Shown here one piece after another: positions 44,031-53,785 of a stretch of 64,000 nt of DNA. The DNA is from Streptomyces graminofaciens (GTDB lineage: Bacteria; Actinomycetota; Actinomycetes; Streptomycetales; Streptomycetaceae). The stretch's first letter is position 1, and each line of letters begins with the position of its first letter. The notes under the pieces are model-generated. The model did not search any database, was not told the origin of the DNA, and saw only the letters and a list, made by a program, of their open reading frames with translations. Location of the stretch: assembly GCF_030294945.1 (NCBI RefSeq), contig NZ_AP018448.1, forward strand, positions 2,976,001-3,040,000, given 5' to 3'. Made by a program: the position numbers and the translations under genes.

Positions 44031-44498
44031 TTGCTCGACTCCGGCTTCGATTCGTTCGCCCACGATCCTGCTTGCCAAGGCCGAGGCCAGCTCTGCCGCG
44101 TAGCCGCGGAGTTCGGTTTCGGCCTCGGCTCGGTCGGAGTCGAGGCGGGCTCGGCCTTCGGTGAGGAGCGTCGTGTGTTCGCGCTGCCCGTCGGTACGGG
44201 CCGCGGCGATCAGGGCGGTGCCCTCCTCGAAGGCGTGCTGGCGGATACGGGCGGCGTCATGGCGCGCCTCAGCCAGAACTGCGGCCGCCTCGGCCCGCTT
44301 GCTCTCGGCCGCCTCCCGTACGGCCTCCGCTCGCCCCTCCGCCCCCTTGGTCGCGTCCTCACGCTCGTCCAGCACGCGCTGTACCCGGGGCAGCAGCCGA
44401 ACGAAGAAGAGGAACACGAGCGCGAACAGTACGGCCGCGACGACGAGTTCCTGCACCGGGGGGTTCAACGGGCCGATGTCGACGGGGAGAAGGTCCAT
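44019..44498 (-). CDS. Orphan F0F1 ATP synthase subunit b-like protein
   Basis: This 159-residue protein has one N-terminal transmembrane segment (VQELVVAAVLFALVFLFFVR, about residues 14-33) and a long charged helix (about 45-150, rich in Ala/Glu/Arg). That is the architecture of ATP synthase subunit b/AtpF. No other atp genes are nearby. The polar helix is coiled-coil-like and shows weaker identity than a housekeeping b subunit would. It may be a membrane-anchored stalk protein with another role. Its last residues are encoded inside dispersed repeat copy B. Confidence 0.75.
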   Translation of the reverse strand: MDLLPVDIGPLNPPVQELVVAAVLFALVFLFFVRLLPRVQRVLDEREDATKGAEGRAEAVREAAESKRAEAAAVLAEARHDAARIRQHAFEEGTALIAAARTDGQREHTTLLTEGRARLDSDRAEAETELRGYAAELASALASRIVGERIEAGVEQPRP

Positions 44499-44589
44499 AC
44501 CGGTGGCTTACCCGCTCGCCCGCACGAGGCATCGCACATCTGCGCCGGAGTTGACCAATGGTCGGCCATCGTTCACCCCGACGGCCGCC

Positions 44590-45069
44590 TCAGTCGCCGT
44601 GGTCGTACACCGTCACCGATATCCCGCGTCCCAGGAGCCGGTCGGCTATCAGGGGCTCGACCCGGGACCACTTGCCGCCCGCCAGGCCGCAGCCGATGCG
44701 TGGCATGTGGACCGAGGCGCCCAGCTCCAGGGCCCTGTCGGCGAGCAGGCCGAGGGCCGTGTCGATGGCCTCGTACCGGACCGGCACCCCTTTGCTGCCC
44801 GTGCGGGTGCCTCGCTGGCCTATCAGGTTGGCGACCCAGGTGTATGTGCCGACCCGGACGAACTGGGCGGCGCCGAGGCCGAAGTCGTTGGCCGCGCGGT
44901 CGCGGTGCCAGGCTCGGTAGGACGCCTCCGGTTGTGGCCAGCGGCGGGACAGGGCCAGGACGAAGCCCTTGCCCCAGCCCCCGCTGTCGTTGCAGACATG
45001 GGCGATGATCTTGACGCCCTTGCCCAGCGGCACGGTGGCGTCACCCCGTACATACGTGATCCCCGACAT
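44590..45069 (-). CDS. Macro domain protein (ADP-ribose-binding/hydrolase)
   Basis: This 159-residue single macro domain has ITYVRGDATVPLGKGVKIIA at the N-terminus and AHVCNDSGGWGKGFVLALSR, with the conserved Asn and Gly-rich loop. MPRIGCGLAGGKWSRVEPLI forms the phosphate-binding loop. It resembles bacterial and phage ADP-ribose-1''-phosphate processing and TARG1-like proteins, so removal of ADP-ribose from proteins or nucleic acids is plausible. No partner ADP-ribosyltransferase is adjacent. It is divergent from the MerR gene, 72 bp between starts. Confidence 0.87.
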   Translation of the reverse strand: MSGITYVRGDATVPLGKGVKIIAHVCNDSGGWGKGFVLALSRRWPQPEASYRAWHRDRAANDFGLGAAQFVRVGTYTWVANLIGQRGTRTGSKGVPVRYEAIDTALGLLADRALELGASVHMPRIGCGLAGGKWSRVEPLIADRLLGRGISVTVYDHGD

Positions 45070-45106
45070 GGCATCACCGTACGGGCAGCCACTGACAACT
45101 GCGGGT

Positions 45107-45135
45107 TTCACAGTATTGGTGGGACAGCGATACTG
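45107..45135 (+). promoter_or_regulatory. MerR-type promoter/operator with leaderless start
   Basis: TTCACA (45107-45112, 5/6 to the -35 consensus) and GATACT (45129-45134) are 16 bp apart. The ATG at 45142 is 8 nt after the -10 and lacks a ribosome-binding site, so the mRNA is probably leaderless. A dyad, CAGTAT (45111-45116) with ATACTG (45130-45135), spans the spacer, the usual MerR binding position. The divergent macro-domain gene could share it. Confidence 0.6.
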
Positions 45136-45141
45136 CTCCGC

Positions 45142-45837
45142 ATGACGACCGACGCCGAGGAGACCGGGCTCACCGTCGACGAGCTGGCCGCGCGGGCCGG
45201 TGTCACGGTGCGTACGGTGCGCTTCTACAGCACCAGGGGCCTGCTGCCGCCGCCCGTGATCGGTCCGCGCCGGGTGGGGCACTACGGGCGGGACCATCTC
45301 GCGCGCCTCGCGCTGATCGAGGAGCTCCAGCGCCAGGGCATGACCCTCGCGGCCATCGAGCGCTATCTGCGGCAGCTGCCGGCGGACATCACCCCGCGCG
45401 ATCTGGCCCTGCAGCGCGCGGTGGTGGCGTCCTGGGCGCCGGACGGGGTCGAGACGGTGACGCGGGAGGAGCTGGACCGGCGGGCGGGGCGAGCGCTGGC
45501 CGAGGAGGAGGTGGAGCGGCTGGCGGCGATGGGGGTGGTCGAGCGGGACGGCGACGGCTTCCGCGTGGATCCCGGGCTGTTGCGGCTCGGTGTGCAGCTC
45601 CTCGACGTGGCCCTGTCCGAGGAGTCGATCCTCGCGGCCCTGACCGCACTGGTCGAGCACTCTCGGGCGGCGGCCCACGAGCTGTCCCGGGTCTTCCGTG
45701 ACGCGGTGGCGGAACGCGACCCGCAAGCCGTGAAGTCCCTCTCGGCGCATATGCAGCCACTGGTCGTCCAAGCGCTGTTGACGACGTTCCAGCGGTCGTT
45801 GAAGGAGGAGCTGCGGGAGTGGCTCGAGGAGTCGTGA
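45142..45837 (+). CDS. MerR family transcriptional regulator
   Basis: This 231-residue protein has an N-terminal winged HTH, LTVDELAARAGVTVRTVRFY, with STRGLLPPPVIGPRRVGHYG (wing) and LIEELQRQGMTLAAIERYLR, diagnostic of MerR. The C-terminal half is a long helical effector region without obvious metal-binding Cys pairs, so the ligand is unlikely to be a heavy metal. It converges on the fatty-acid degradation operon with a shared terminator. A role in controlling that operon or the macro-domain gene is only positional inference. Confidence 0.9.
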   Translation: MTTDAEETGLTVDELAARAGVTVRTVRFYSTRGLLPPPVIGPRRVGHYGRDHLARLALIEELQRQGMTLAAIERYLRQLPADITPRDLALQRAVVASWAPDGVETVTREELDRRAGRALAEEEVERLAAMGVVERDGDGFRVDPGLLRLGVQLLDVALSEESILAALTALVEHSRAAAHELSRVFRDAVAERDPQAVKSLSAHMQPLVVQALLTTFQRSLKEELREWLEES

Positions 45838-45843
45838 GACGGG

Positions 45844-45874
45844 GGCGGCGGGGGCGAAGAAGGCCCCCGCCGCC
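45844..45874. terminator. Bidirectional hairpin between the merR-type and FadB-type genes
   Basis: A perfect 12-bp stem, GGCGGCGGGGGC with its complement at 45863-45874, and a 7-nt loop fill the 49-bp gap between convergent stops. It suits both strands. Confidence 0.8.
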
Positions 45875-45886
45875 ACGGACGCCCCG

Positions 45887-48061
45887 TCACCCCTCCCCGA
45901 ACCGCTCCCCCTTCTCCGCCTTCTCCACCAGCAGCGCCGGCGGCGTGAAGCGCGACCCGTAGCGGTCCGCAAGCTCCCGGGCACGCGCCACGAAACCGGG
46001 CAGGCCGCCCTCGTAGCCGTTGATGTACTGCAGAACCCCACCCGTCCAGCCCGGGAATCCGATCCCGAAGATCGACCCGATGTTCGCGTCGGCCACCGAC
46101 GTCAGGACGCCCTCCTCCAGGAGGCGGACCGTGTCCAAGGCCTCCGAGAAGAGCATGCGTTCCTGCATGTCCTTGAACGGGATCTCGGCCCCGGGCTTGG
46201 TGAAGTGCTCGCGCAGCCCGGGCCACAGCTTGGCGCGCTTGCCGTCGGGGCCGTAGTCGTAGAAGCCCGCCCCACCGCTGCGGCCCGGGCGCCCGAATTC
46301 GTCGACCATGCGGTCGATGACGGCCTCGGCGGGGTGCGTGTCCCAGGTTCCGCCCGCTTCCTCGACGGCCCGCCGGGACTCCGCGCGGATCTTGCGCGGG
46401 AGTGTGAGCGTCAGTTCGTCCATCAGGGACAGCACCTTGGCGGGGTAGCCCGCCTGTGCCGCCGCCTGTTCGACCGACGCGGGTTCGACGCCCTCGCCGA
46501 CCATCGCCACGCCCTCGTTGATGAACTGGCCGATCACCCGTGAGGTGAAGAAGCCGCGCGAGTCGTTGACGACGATCGGGGTCTTCTTGATCTGGCGCAC
46601 CAGATCGAACGCACGCGCGAGCGCCGCGTCGCCCGTCCGCTCGCCCTTGATGATCTCGACGAGCGGCATCTTGTCGACGGGCGAGAAGAAGTGCAGCCCG
46701 ATGAAGTCGCTCTGGCGCTCCACGCCCTCGGCCAGCGCGGTGATCGGCAGGGTGGACGTGTTGGAGCAGAGCAGCGCGTCCGGGTCGACGACGTGCTGGA
46801 TCTCCTGGAAGACCTTGTGCTTGAGCGCCGTGTCCTCGAACACCGCCTCGATGACCGCGTCACAGCCGGCCAGGTCCTGGGGGTCGGCCGTCGGCGTGAT
46901 GCGGGCGAGCAGCGCGTCCGCCTTGTCCTGGGTCGTACGGCCTCGGGACACCGCCTTCGCGCAGAGCTTCTCGGAGTAGCCCTTGCCCTTGGCGGCCGCC
47001 TCCGGCGACACGTCCTTCAGGACGACCTCGATGCCCGCGCGGGCGCACGAGTACGCGATGCCCGCGCCCATCATGCCCGCGCCGAGGACGGCGACCTTGC
47101 GGACCTGGCGGGACTCGATGCCCTTGGGGCGGTTGGCGCCCGAGTTGACCGCCTGGAGGTCGAAGAAGAAGGCCTGGATCATGTTCTTCGACGTCTGGCC
47201 GGCCGCCAGCTCCACGAAGTACCGCGCCTCGATGACCTGCGCGGTCTCGAAGTCGACCTGGGCGCCCTCGACGGCCGCGGCGAGGATCCGGCGCGGCGCG
47301 GGGTAGGGCGCGCCGTTCGTCTGCTTGCGCAGATTGGCCGGAAAGGCCGGCAGGTTCGCGGCGAACTTGGGGTTGGCGGGGGTGCCACCGGGGATGCGGT
47401 AGCCGGGCTTGTCCCAGGGCTGGCTCGACTCTGGGTTGGCGTCGATGAACGCGCGGGCCTTGGCGAGCAGTTCGTCCTGGGTGGTGGCCACCTCGTGGAC
47501 CAGGCCGTTCTGCAGGGCACGCTGCGGGCTGTACTGGGTGCCCTGGAGCAGCACCTTCAGCAGTGCGTCGGTGATTCCCAGCAGCCGTACCGTGCGCGCC
47601 ACGCCGCCTCCGCCCGGCAGCAGGCCGAGGGTGACCTCGGGGCAGCCGATCTTCGAGCCCGGCGCGTCGAGGGCGATGCGGTGGTGGCAGGCGAGGGCGA
47701 GTTCGTAACCGCCGCCGAGGGCCGCGCCGTTCATGGCCGCGACCACCGGCTTGCCCAGGGTCTCGATGCGGCGCAGGTTGCGCTTGATCTCCAGGCCGCC
47801 GTCGAACAGCTCCTGGGCGGTGTCGGGCGTGACCCGGATCAGGTCGCGCAGGTCGCCGCCCGCGAAGAAGGTCTTCTTCGCGGAGGTGATGATGACGCCC
47901 CGGACGGTGTCCTTCTCCGCCTCCAGCCGGTCGGTGACCACCGCGAGCGAGTCGCGGAACGCTGCGTTCATGGTGTTGGCGGACTGGTTCGGGTCGTCGA
48001 GGACGAGGGTGACGAGGCCGGTGCGGTCCTGTTCCCAGCGGATGGTGGTGCTCTCGGTCAT
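45887..48061 (-). CDS. FadB-like 3-hydroxyacyl-CoA dehydrogenase/enoyl-CoA hydratase
   Basis: This 724-residue bifunctional protein has an N-terminal crotonase domain (about 1-190; KKTFFAGGDLRDL, AMNGAALGGGYELALACHH). The dehydrogenase half begins with the NAD motif VAVLGAGMMGAGIAYSCARA (about 326-345) and has FIGLHFFSPVDKMPLVEIIK and VNDSRGFFTSRVIGQFINEG. It hydrates enoyl-CoA and oxidises the 3-hydroxyacyl-CoA in beta-oxidation. It follows the thiolase gene after an 87-bp gap in the same direction, forming the classical pair. Codon use matches its neighbours. Confidence 0.93.
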   Translation of the reverse strand: MTESTTIRWEQDRTGLVTLVLDDPNQSANTMNAAFRDSLAVVTDRLEAEKDTVRGVIITSAKKTFFAGGDLRDLIRVTPDTAQELFDGGLEIKRNLRRIETLGKPVVAAMNGAALGGGYELALACHHRIALDAPGSKIGCPEVTLGLLPGGGGVARTVRLLGITDALLKVLLQGTQYSPQRALQNGLVHEVATTQDELLAKARAFIDANPESSQPWDKPGYRIPGGTPANPKFAANLPAFPANLRKQTNGAPYPAPRRILAAAVEGAQVDFETAQVIEARYFVELAAGQTSKNMIQAFFFDLQAVNSGANRPKGIESRQVRKVAVLGAGMMGAGIAYSCARAGIEVVLKDVSPEAAAKGKGYSEKLCAKAVSRGRTTQDKADALLARITPTADPQDLAGCDAVIEAVFEDTALKHKVFQEIQHVVDPDALLCSNTSTLPITALAEGVERQSDFIGLHFFSPVDKMPLVEIIKGERTGDAALARAFDLVRQIKKTPIVVNDSRGFFTSRVIGQFINEGVAMVGEGVEPASVEQAAAQAGYPAKVLSLMDELTLTLPRKIRAESRRAVEEAGGTWDTHPAEAVIDRMVDEFGRPGRSGGAGFYDYGPDGKRAKLWPGLREHFTKPGAEIPFKDMQERMLFSEALDTVRLLEEGVLTSVADANIGSIFGIGFPGWTGGVLQYINGYEGGLPGFVARARELADRYGSRFTPPALLVEKAEKGERFGEG

Positions 48062-48148
48062 GACAAGGTCTCCGTAGAAAGTCTGTGGAGCGGGCCGCCG
48101 CCGATTCGGGCGGGCCCGCGGGCCGACGGGTCGGCCGGATCCGCTGGG

Positions 48149-49363
<1,215 letters not shown>

Positions 49364-49423
49364 GAGTCTGGCCTTTCGAAGGGGCGGGAGGGTCTCGGGG
49401 GGGGCGGGAGAGGGGCCCGGGTG

Positions 49424-50554
49424 TCAGTCGTGCCGGAGGCCGGATATGCCCCAGTCGCGCGCCACCACCGCCGTGTCGGCGCCCGGCTGCGCGGGGCCGC
49501 CGCGGACCGCGGTGGGGGTGACGGAGAAACGGGGCGCGGGGGCCGGCTGGGTGACGCCGCCGACGACGGTGAAGGTGCCGCGGGCGGCGAGATGCGGGTG
49601 GTCCGGGGCCTCGCGCAGCGACAGTACGGGCGCGACGCAGGCGTCGGTGCCCTCGAAGACGGCCGTCCACTCGTCCCTCGTACGGGTCCGGAAGCGGGCC
49701 GCGACCGCCTCGCGCAGGTCGCCCCATCGCGTCCAGTCCTTGCGGGCGTCGGCGAAGTCCGTGAGCCCCAGGAGGCGTGTGAACTCGTCGTAGAACTGCG
49801 GCTCCAGGGCGCCGACCGCCATGTGCTTGCCGTCGGCGGTCTCATAGGTGCCGTAGTAGGGACAGCCGCCGTCGAGGAGGTTGGCGGCGCGGCGGTCGTG
49901 CCAGCCGCCGGCGGCGAGCATGCCGTGGATCATCGCCGACAGATGGGCGGTGCCGTCGACGATGGCCGCGTCCACGACCTGGCCGGTGCCCGTCGCGCGC
50001 GCGTGGTGCAGCGCGGCGAGGACGCCGACGACCAGGTAGAGCGAGCCGCCCGCGTAGTCGCCGAGGAGGTTGGCGGGGGCGGGGGGCGGGGTGTCCGGGG
50101 CGCCGATCATGCCGAGGGTGCCGGTCAGTGCGATGTACCCGATGTCGTGCCCGGCGCGGTGGGCGAGCGGGCCCTCCTGGCCCCAGCCGGTCATACGGCC
50201 GTAGACCAGCCCGGGGTTGCGGGCGTGGCAGGGCTCGGGGCCGACCCCGAGGCGTTCGGCGACGCCCGGGCGGTAGCCCTCGATGAGGATGTCGGCGCGT
50301 TCGACCAGGTCGAGGACGGTGTTGCGGCCGGCGTCGGACTTCAGGTCGGCGATCAGCGACCTCTTGTTGCGGTTGGTGACGTCGTACCGGGGGTCGATGG
50401 CGAGCCTCTGTCCGCCGGGCCGGTCCACGCGGACGACATCGGCGCCGAGGTCACCGAGGAGCATGGCCGCGAACGGCCCCGGGCCGATGCCCGCGAGCTC
50501 GACCACGCGCACACCGGTGAGCGGGCCGTGCCCGGGCGTCTTCGCCTCCGCCAT
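49424..50554 (-). CDS. CaiB/BaiF family CoA-transferase (alpha-methylacyl-CoA racemase-like)
   Basis: This 376-residue family III CoA-transferase has [20 protein letters not shown] and [14 protein letters not shown] at the N-terminus. [20 protein letters not shown] and [14 protein letters not shown] follow, with the catalytic-type Asp region [17 protein letters not shown]. The racemase branch fits best: it epimerises 2-methylacyl-CoA so branched chains can enter beta-oxidation. Being first in an operon with thiolase and FadB supports this. A GGGGA ribosome-binding site precedes ATG 50554. Confidence 0.88.
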   Translation of the reverse strand: MAEAKTPGHGPLTGVRVVELAGIGPGPFAAMLLGDLGADVVRVDRPGGQRLAIDPRYDVTNRNKRSLIADLKSDAGRNTVLDLVERADILIEGYRPGVAERLGVGPEPCHARNPGLVYGRMTGWGQEGPLAHRAGHDIGYIALTGTLGMIGAPDTPPPAPANLLGDYAGGSLYLVVGVLAALHHARATGTGQVVDAAIVDGTAHLSAMIHGMLAAGGWHDRRAANLLDGGCPYYGTYETADGKHMAVGALEPQFYDEFTRLLGLTDFADARKDWTRWGDLREAVAARFRTRTRDEWTAVFEGTDACVAPVLSLREAPDHPHLAARGTFTVVGGVTQPAPAPRFSVTPTAVRGGPAQPGADTAVVARDWGISGLRHD

Positions 50555-50655
50555 CGATCCCCCAGATCGGTCGGCACCGTCAGCTCCACGGAATCCTCAT
50601 GTACTCCGGGAGCCCCGCGAACTATGTGACACAACTGATGTAACACCAGCGATGC

Positions 50656-50670
50656 TAAGAACGTGTTCCA
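50656..50670. promoter_or_regulatory. KstR-like palindrome upstream of the beta-oxidation operon
   Basis: TAAGAACGTGTTCCA reads TGGAACACGTTCTTA on the minus strand. It contains the AACACGTT core flanked as in the actinobacterial TetR-type KstR site TnnAACnnGTTnnA, with one flank mismatch. It lies about 100 bp before the CoA-transferase start, a sensible operator position. No tetR gene is nearby. The remainder of the gap (50555-50747) shows no gene. Confidence 0.5.
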
Positions 50671-50747
50671 CTCCGCACAAGCCCCAGACTGAGCAGACGC
50701 TTAGGTCATCCTGCCGCAGCGTACGGCCTGACGACAGGCCCGCGGGG

Positions 50748-51143
50748 TCAGCGCGCCTCCAGGTCGGCTATGAGCCGCTTCGGGGCGATCACGCGGTAGC
50801 TCTCCTCGACCCAGTCGCACAGCAGGTCCGCGTGCGGGGCGCCCTTCTCCGCCAGGGGGACGCGCACCCAGCCGGCCTTGCCGAGGCCGTACCCGGCGGG
50901 TTCGGCACCCGGGCAGGTCAGCGCGTGCGCGTGGGTCTCCTCGTCCTTGAGCTTGACGGTGACGCCCAGCGGGTAGCTGCCGTCGTCGACGCCGAGGAAC
51001 ACGAACACCTTCTTGTTGACCTTCGCGACGCTCTCGCCCCACGGGAATTCCTCGGCCGCCCCGGGCAGCCCGAGGGCGAACTCGCGTACCTTCTCCCACT
51101 TTTTCAGGGCGTTCTTCGGCACGGCCACGGCCACCTCCTGCAT
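50748..51143 (-). CDS. MmcQ/YjbR family protein
   Basis: This 131-residue protein has the family pattern FALGLPGAAEEFPWGESVAK near the N-terminus and KVFVFLGVDDGSYPLGV. AGWVRVPLAEKGAPHADLLC and a C-terminal VEESYRVIAPKRLIADLEAR follow. YjbR/MmcQ proteins have a double-wing DNA-binding-like fold; the biochemical role is unknown. No signal peptide or membrane segment is seen. It is divergent from the reductase gene at 51233. Confidence 0.88.
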   Translation of the reverse strand: MQEVAVAVPKNALKKWEKVREFALGLPGAAEEFPWGESVAKVNKKVFVFLGVDDGSYPLGVTVKLKDEETHAHALTCPGAEPAGYGLGKAGWVRVPLAEKGAPHADLLCDWVEESYRVIAPKRLIADLEAR

Positions 51144-51232
51144 CCCGCTCGTCCGGTTGCTCGTTCCTCACGCTAGCCTCAGCCACCGACAACGGCGCGT
51201 GGGCGGGCCGTGGGCGAGTGCTGAGGGGTGCC

Positions 51233-52411
51233 ATGAGCAGGCAGGACAAGGCGGACCGGGCGTACGACATCGTGCTCTTCGGAGCCACGGGTTTCGTCGG
51301 GGAGCTCACCGCGGAGTATCTCGCCGCGCACGCGCCCGAGGGCCTGCGCTGGGCGATCGCGGGCCGCAGCGAGAAGAAGCTGGACGCGCTGCGCGAGCGG
51401 CTCCCCGGCGGCTCGGAGATCGGTGTGCTCACGGCGGACGTCGCCGATCCGGCCTCGCTGCGCGAACTCGCCCTGCACGCGCGCGTGGTGGCCACCACGG
51501 TCGGCCCCTATGTGACGTACGGCGAGGAACTGGTGGCCGCCTGCGCCGACGCGGGCACCGACTATCTGGACCTCACCGGTGAGCCGGAGTTCGTGGACCT
51601 CACCTATGTCCGCCACGACGCACGCGCGCGGGAGACCGGGGCGCGGCTCGTGCACGCGGCGGGCTTCGACTCGATCCCGCACGACCTGGGCGTGTACTTC
51701 ACGGTCCAGCAGCTCCCCGAAGGGGTGCCGCTCACCGTCGACGGGTTCGTGCGCGCCGAGGGGACGTTCTCGGGCGGTACGTTCAACTCCGCGCTCACCG
51801 GCTTCTCCCGCACCCGGCAGACGGTGGCTGCGGCGCAGGACCGCAAGCGGCACGAGCCGCGGATCGTGGGCCGGCGGGCGTACGCGCCGGTGAGCGCGCC
51901 GCGGTTCGCCAAGGAGGTCGGGGCGTGGGCGATCCCGCTGCCCACGATCGACCCGCAGGTGGTGCAGCGCTCGGCACGCGCCCTCCAGCGGTACGGGCCG
52001 GACTTCCGCTACCGCCACTACGCGGCCGTGAAGACGCTGCCCTTCGCGGTGGGCGGGGTCGCGTTCGTCGGCGCGGTCTTCGCGGCGGCCCAGGTGCCGC
52101 CCGCGCGGCGCTGGCTGGGCGACCGGCTGAAGCCGGGCGAGGGGCCGAGCGCGGAGAAGCGGGCGAAGAGCTGGTTCTCGGTGCGGTTCGTCGGTGAGGG
52201 CGGTGGCCGTCGGGTCTTCACGGAGGTCTCGGGCGGTGACCCGGGCTACGGCGAGACGGCGAAGATGTTCGCCGAGTCCGCGCTGTCCCTGGCCTTCGAC
52301 GACCTCCCGCCCTCGGCGGGGCAGGTCACGACGGCGGTCGCGATGGGCGACGCGCTGATCGAGCGGCTGCGCGCGGCGGGGATCACCTTCCGCGTCGCCG
52401 ACTCCCGGTAG
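51233..52411 (+). CDS. Saccharopine dehydrogenase-like/trans-acting enoyl reductase family protein
   Basis: The protein has 392 residues. An N-terminal Rossmann fold (YDIVLFGATGFVGELTAEYL, then WAIAGRSEKKLDALRERL) binds NADP. TTVGPYVTYGEELVAACADA is characteristic of the group containing mycobacterial trans-acting enoyl reductases. A hydrophobic segment near residue 280 (VGGVAFVGAVFAAAQVP) suggests lipid-droplet or membrane contact. GAGGGG lies 5-6 nt before ATG 51233. No polyketide synthase partner is adjacent, so the substrate is unknown. Confidence 0.87.
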   Translation: MSRQDKADRAYDIVLFGATGFVGELTAEYLAAHAPEGLRWAIAGRSEKKLDALRERLPGGSEIGVLTADVADPASLRELALHARVVATTVGPYVTYGEELVAACADAGTDYLDLTGEPEFVDLTYVRHDARARETGARLVHAAGFDSIPHDLGVYFTVQQLPEGVPLTVDGFVRAEGTFSGGTFNSALTGFSRTRQTVAAAQDRKRHEPRIVGRRAYAPVSAPRFAKEVGAWAIPLPTIDPQVVQRSARALQRYGPDFRYRHYAAVKTLPFAVGGVAFVGAVFAAAQVPPARRWLGDRLKPGEGPSAEKRAKSWFSVRFVGEGGGRRVFTEVSGGDPGYGETAKMFAESALSLAFDDLPPSAGQVTTAVAMGDALIERLRAAGITFRVADSR

Positions 52412-52423
52412 CGGAGCCGGTCG

Positions 52424-52570
52424 TCACTGCGCCCACCCGGTGATCGTGTAGACCATCCCGGAGATCCAGGCCAGCCCGGCGATCACGGCGAGGAGCAGCC
52501 CGGCCGTCACGGCACGCTCGACCGTCTGGGTGGGGTGGGCGGCGGGCTTGGGGGCTCGGTGCGTCGTCAT
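52424..52570 (-). CDS. Small single-pass membrane protein (48 residues)
   Basis: The ORF starts at ATG 52570 (MTTHRAPKPAAHPTQTVERA). It has a basic, Pro-rich N-terminus followed by one transmembrane helix, VTAGLLLAVIAGLAWISGMV, and ends YTITGWAQ. It converges with the reductase gene, 12 nt between stops. I recognise no named family. The composition and the match of helix length to a single span support a real gene. Confidence 0.6.
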   Translation of the reverse strand: MTTHRAPKPAAHPTQTVERAVTAGLLLAVIAGLAWISGMVYTITGWAQ

Positions 52571-52632
52571 ACGGCACAGCCTGCCGACCATGACGGCGCA
52601 CCCACATCCGTACAGATACTCAGATCGGATAC

Positions 52633-53319
52633 TCAGACAATCTGCTTGAGCGCCTCCCGGCACAGCGCGTCCGCGCGACGCGTCGACTCCGGGAGGCGGT
52701 AGCGCGGAGTCAGGGCCAGGGTGTGGGCGCAGGCGTTGTCCAGGCTCACCCGGTGGCCGACCGAGACGAAGACCGGCTTGACCCCGTCGCGGGTGCGCAG
52801 GGCGCGGCCGACCTCCTCGGTGCCCGCAAGCAGCGGGGAGGCGCTGCCGCGCGGGGCGGCCGGGTCGTCGTGAGTGAAGGTGAAGGGGTTCTTGGCGACG
52901 CCGATCGTGGGGAGCCCGGTGAGGACGCCGAGGTGGCTGGCGAGGCCGAAGCGGCGGGGGTGGGCGAGGCCGTAACCGTCGCAGACGACGAGGCCGGGCT
53001 CGCACGGGAGGGCGTCGAGGGCGGCCAGGACGGTCGGGATCTCCCGGAAGGCGAGCAGCCCGGGCACGTACGGGAACGAGACGCGGCCGACTGCCGTGGC
53101 CTCGGCGACCACCTCGAGCGTCGCCGCGTCCAGCACCACGGCCGCCGCCGCGACCACATCACGCTCGTCGTCGTATGCGACGTCGACACCGGTGACATGC
53201 CCCGTGGCGGGCGGCGGCCCGGTCTCGTCGAGGACCACCCCGCCCCGCAACTCGTCCTGCACGGCCAGCGCTTGCTCTTCGGTGGCGGGCCAGCCCGCGG
53301 GGATGCGTACGGTCGTCAT
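52633..53319 (-). CDS. nfi: Endonuclease V (deoxyinosine 3' endonuclease)
   Basis: This 228-residue protein is of normal family length. GVDVAYDDERDVVAAAAVVL holds the first metal-binding Asp. PYVPGLLAFREIPTVLAALD and VVCDGYGLAHPRRFGLASHL (second Asp and the His/Arg cluster) follow, then GLPTIGVAKNPF. Endonuclease V nicks DNA, or RNA in some species, one base 3' of inosine during repair of deaminated adenine. The gene is monocistronic; its start at ATG 53319 begins the conserved region. Confidence 0.94.
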   Translation of the reverse strand: MTTVRIPAGWPATEEQALAVQDELRGGVVLDETGPPPATGHVTGVDVAYDDERDVVAAAAVVLDAATLEVVAEATAVGRVSFPYVPGLLAFREIPTVLAALDALPCEPGLVVCDGYGLAHPRRFGLASHLGVLTGLPTIGVAKNPFTFTHDDPAAPRGSASPLLAGTEEVGRALRTRDGVKPVFVSVGHRVSLDNACAHTLALTPRYRLPESTRRADALCREALKQIV

Positions 53320-53371
53320 GATGGCGTCGAGCCTACGTTCCCCGGGCCGGCCGGGACGTACCGGATCCCGG

Positions 53372-53698
53372 CTACTCGTCGCCGAGGGCCCGCCGCAGCT
53401 GGCTCTTGTTCATGTCCGAACGGCCGTGGATGTTGCGCCGCTTGGCCTCCTCGTAGAGCTGGTCGTAGGTGGGCCCCTGGGAGCCCTGGTGCGAGCGCTG
53501 ACCACCGCGCTTGCCGGAGGACATGTCCTCGGTGGAGGTGCGGCTCGCCGTCCTGGACTCGCCGGACCGGGCGCGTTCCTTGTTGACGGTCCGGGCGGCT
53601 ATCTCCTTGGCCCTCTTCTCGCTCTCGCCGCGGTCCTCGGCGCTCTCCTTGATGTGCTCGTACTGGCGTTCCCGCTTGGGGCTGGAGCCGCGTGGCAT
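53372..53698 (-). CDS. Conserved basic protein with C-terminal Rho-N/SAP-like segment
   Basis: This 108-residue, highly charged protein begins MPRGSSPKRERQYEHIKESA, continues GESEKRAKEIAARTVNKERA, then a Ser/Arg/Gly-rich linker. The C-terminus, YDQLYEEAKRRNIHGRSDMN followed by KSQLRRALGDE, looks like a Rho N-terminal or HeH/SAP-type nucleic-acid-binding fold. Similar Streptomyces proteins are, from memory, labelled plasmid stabilisation protein without evidence. No partner gene is adjacent. Nucleic-acid binding is inferred. Confidence 0.75.
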   Translation of the reverse strand: MPRGSSPKRERQYEHIKESAEDRGESEKRAKEIAARTVNKERARSGESRTASRTSTEDMSSGKRGGQRSHQGSQGPTYDQLYEEAKRRNIHGRSDMNKSQLRRALGDE

Positions 53699-53785
53699 GG
53701 TCGATCACTCCCTTCGCGCTGCGCGCGTCCCATGGCTCGACCACTCCCCGGGTATCCCGTTCGCGGGAATCACACCTCCGGGCTG

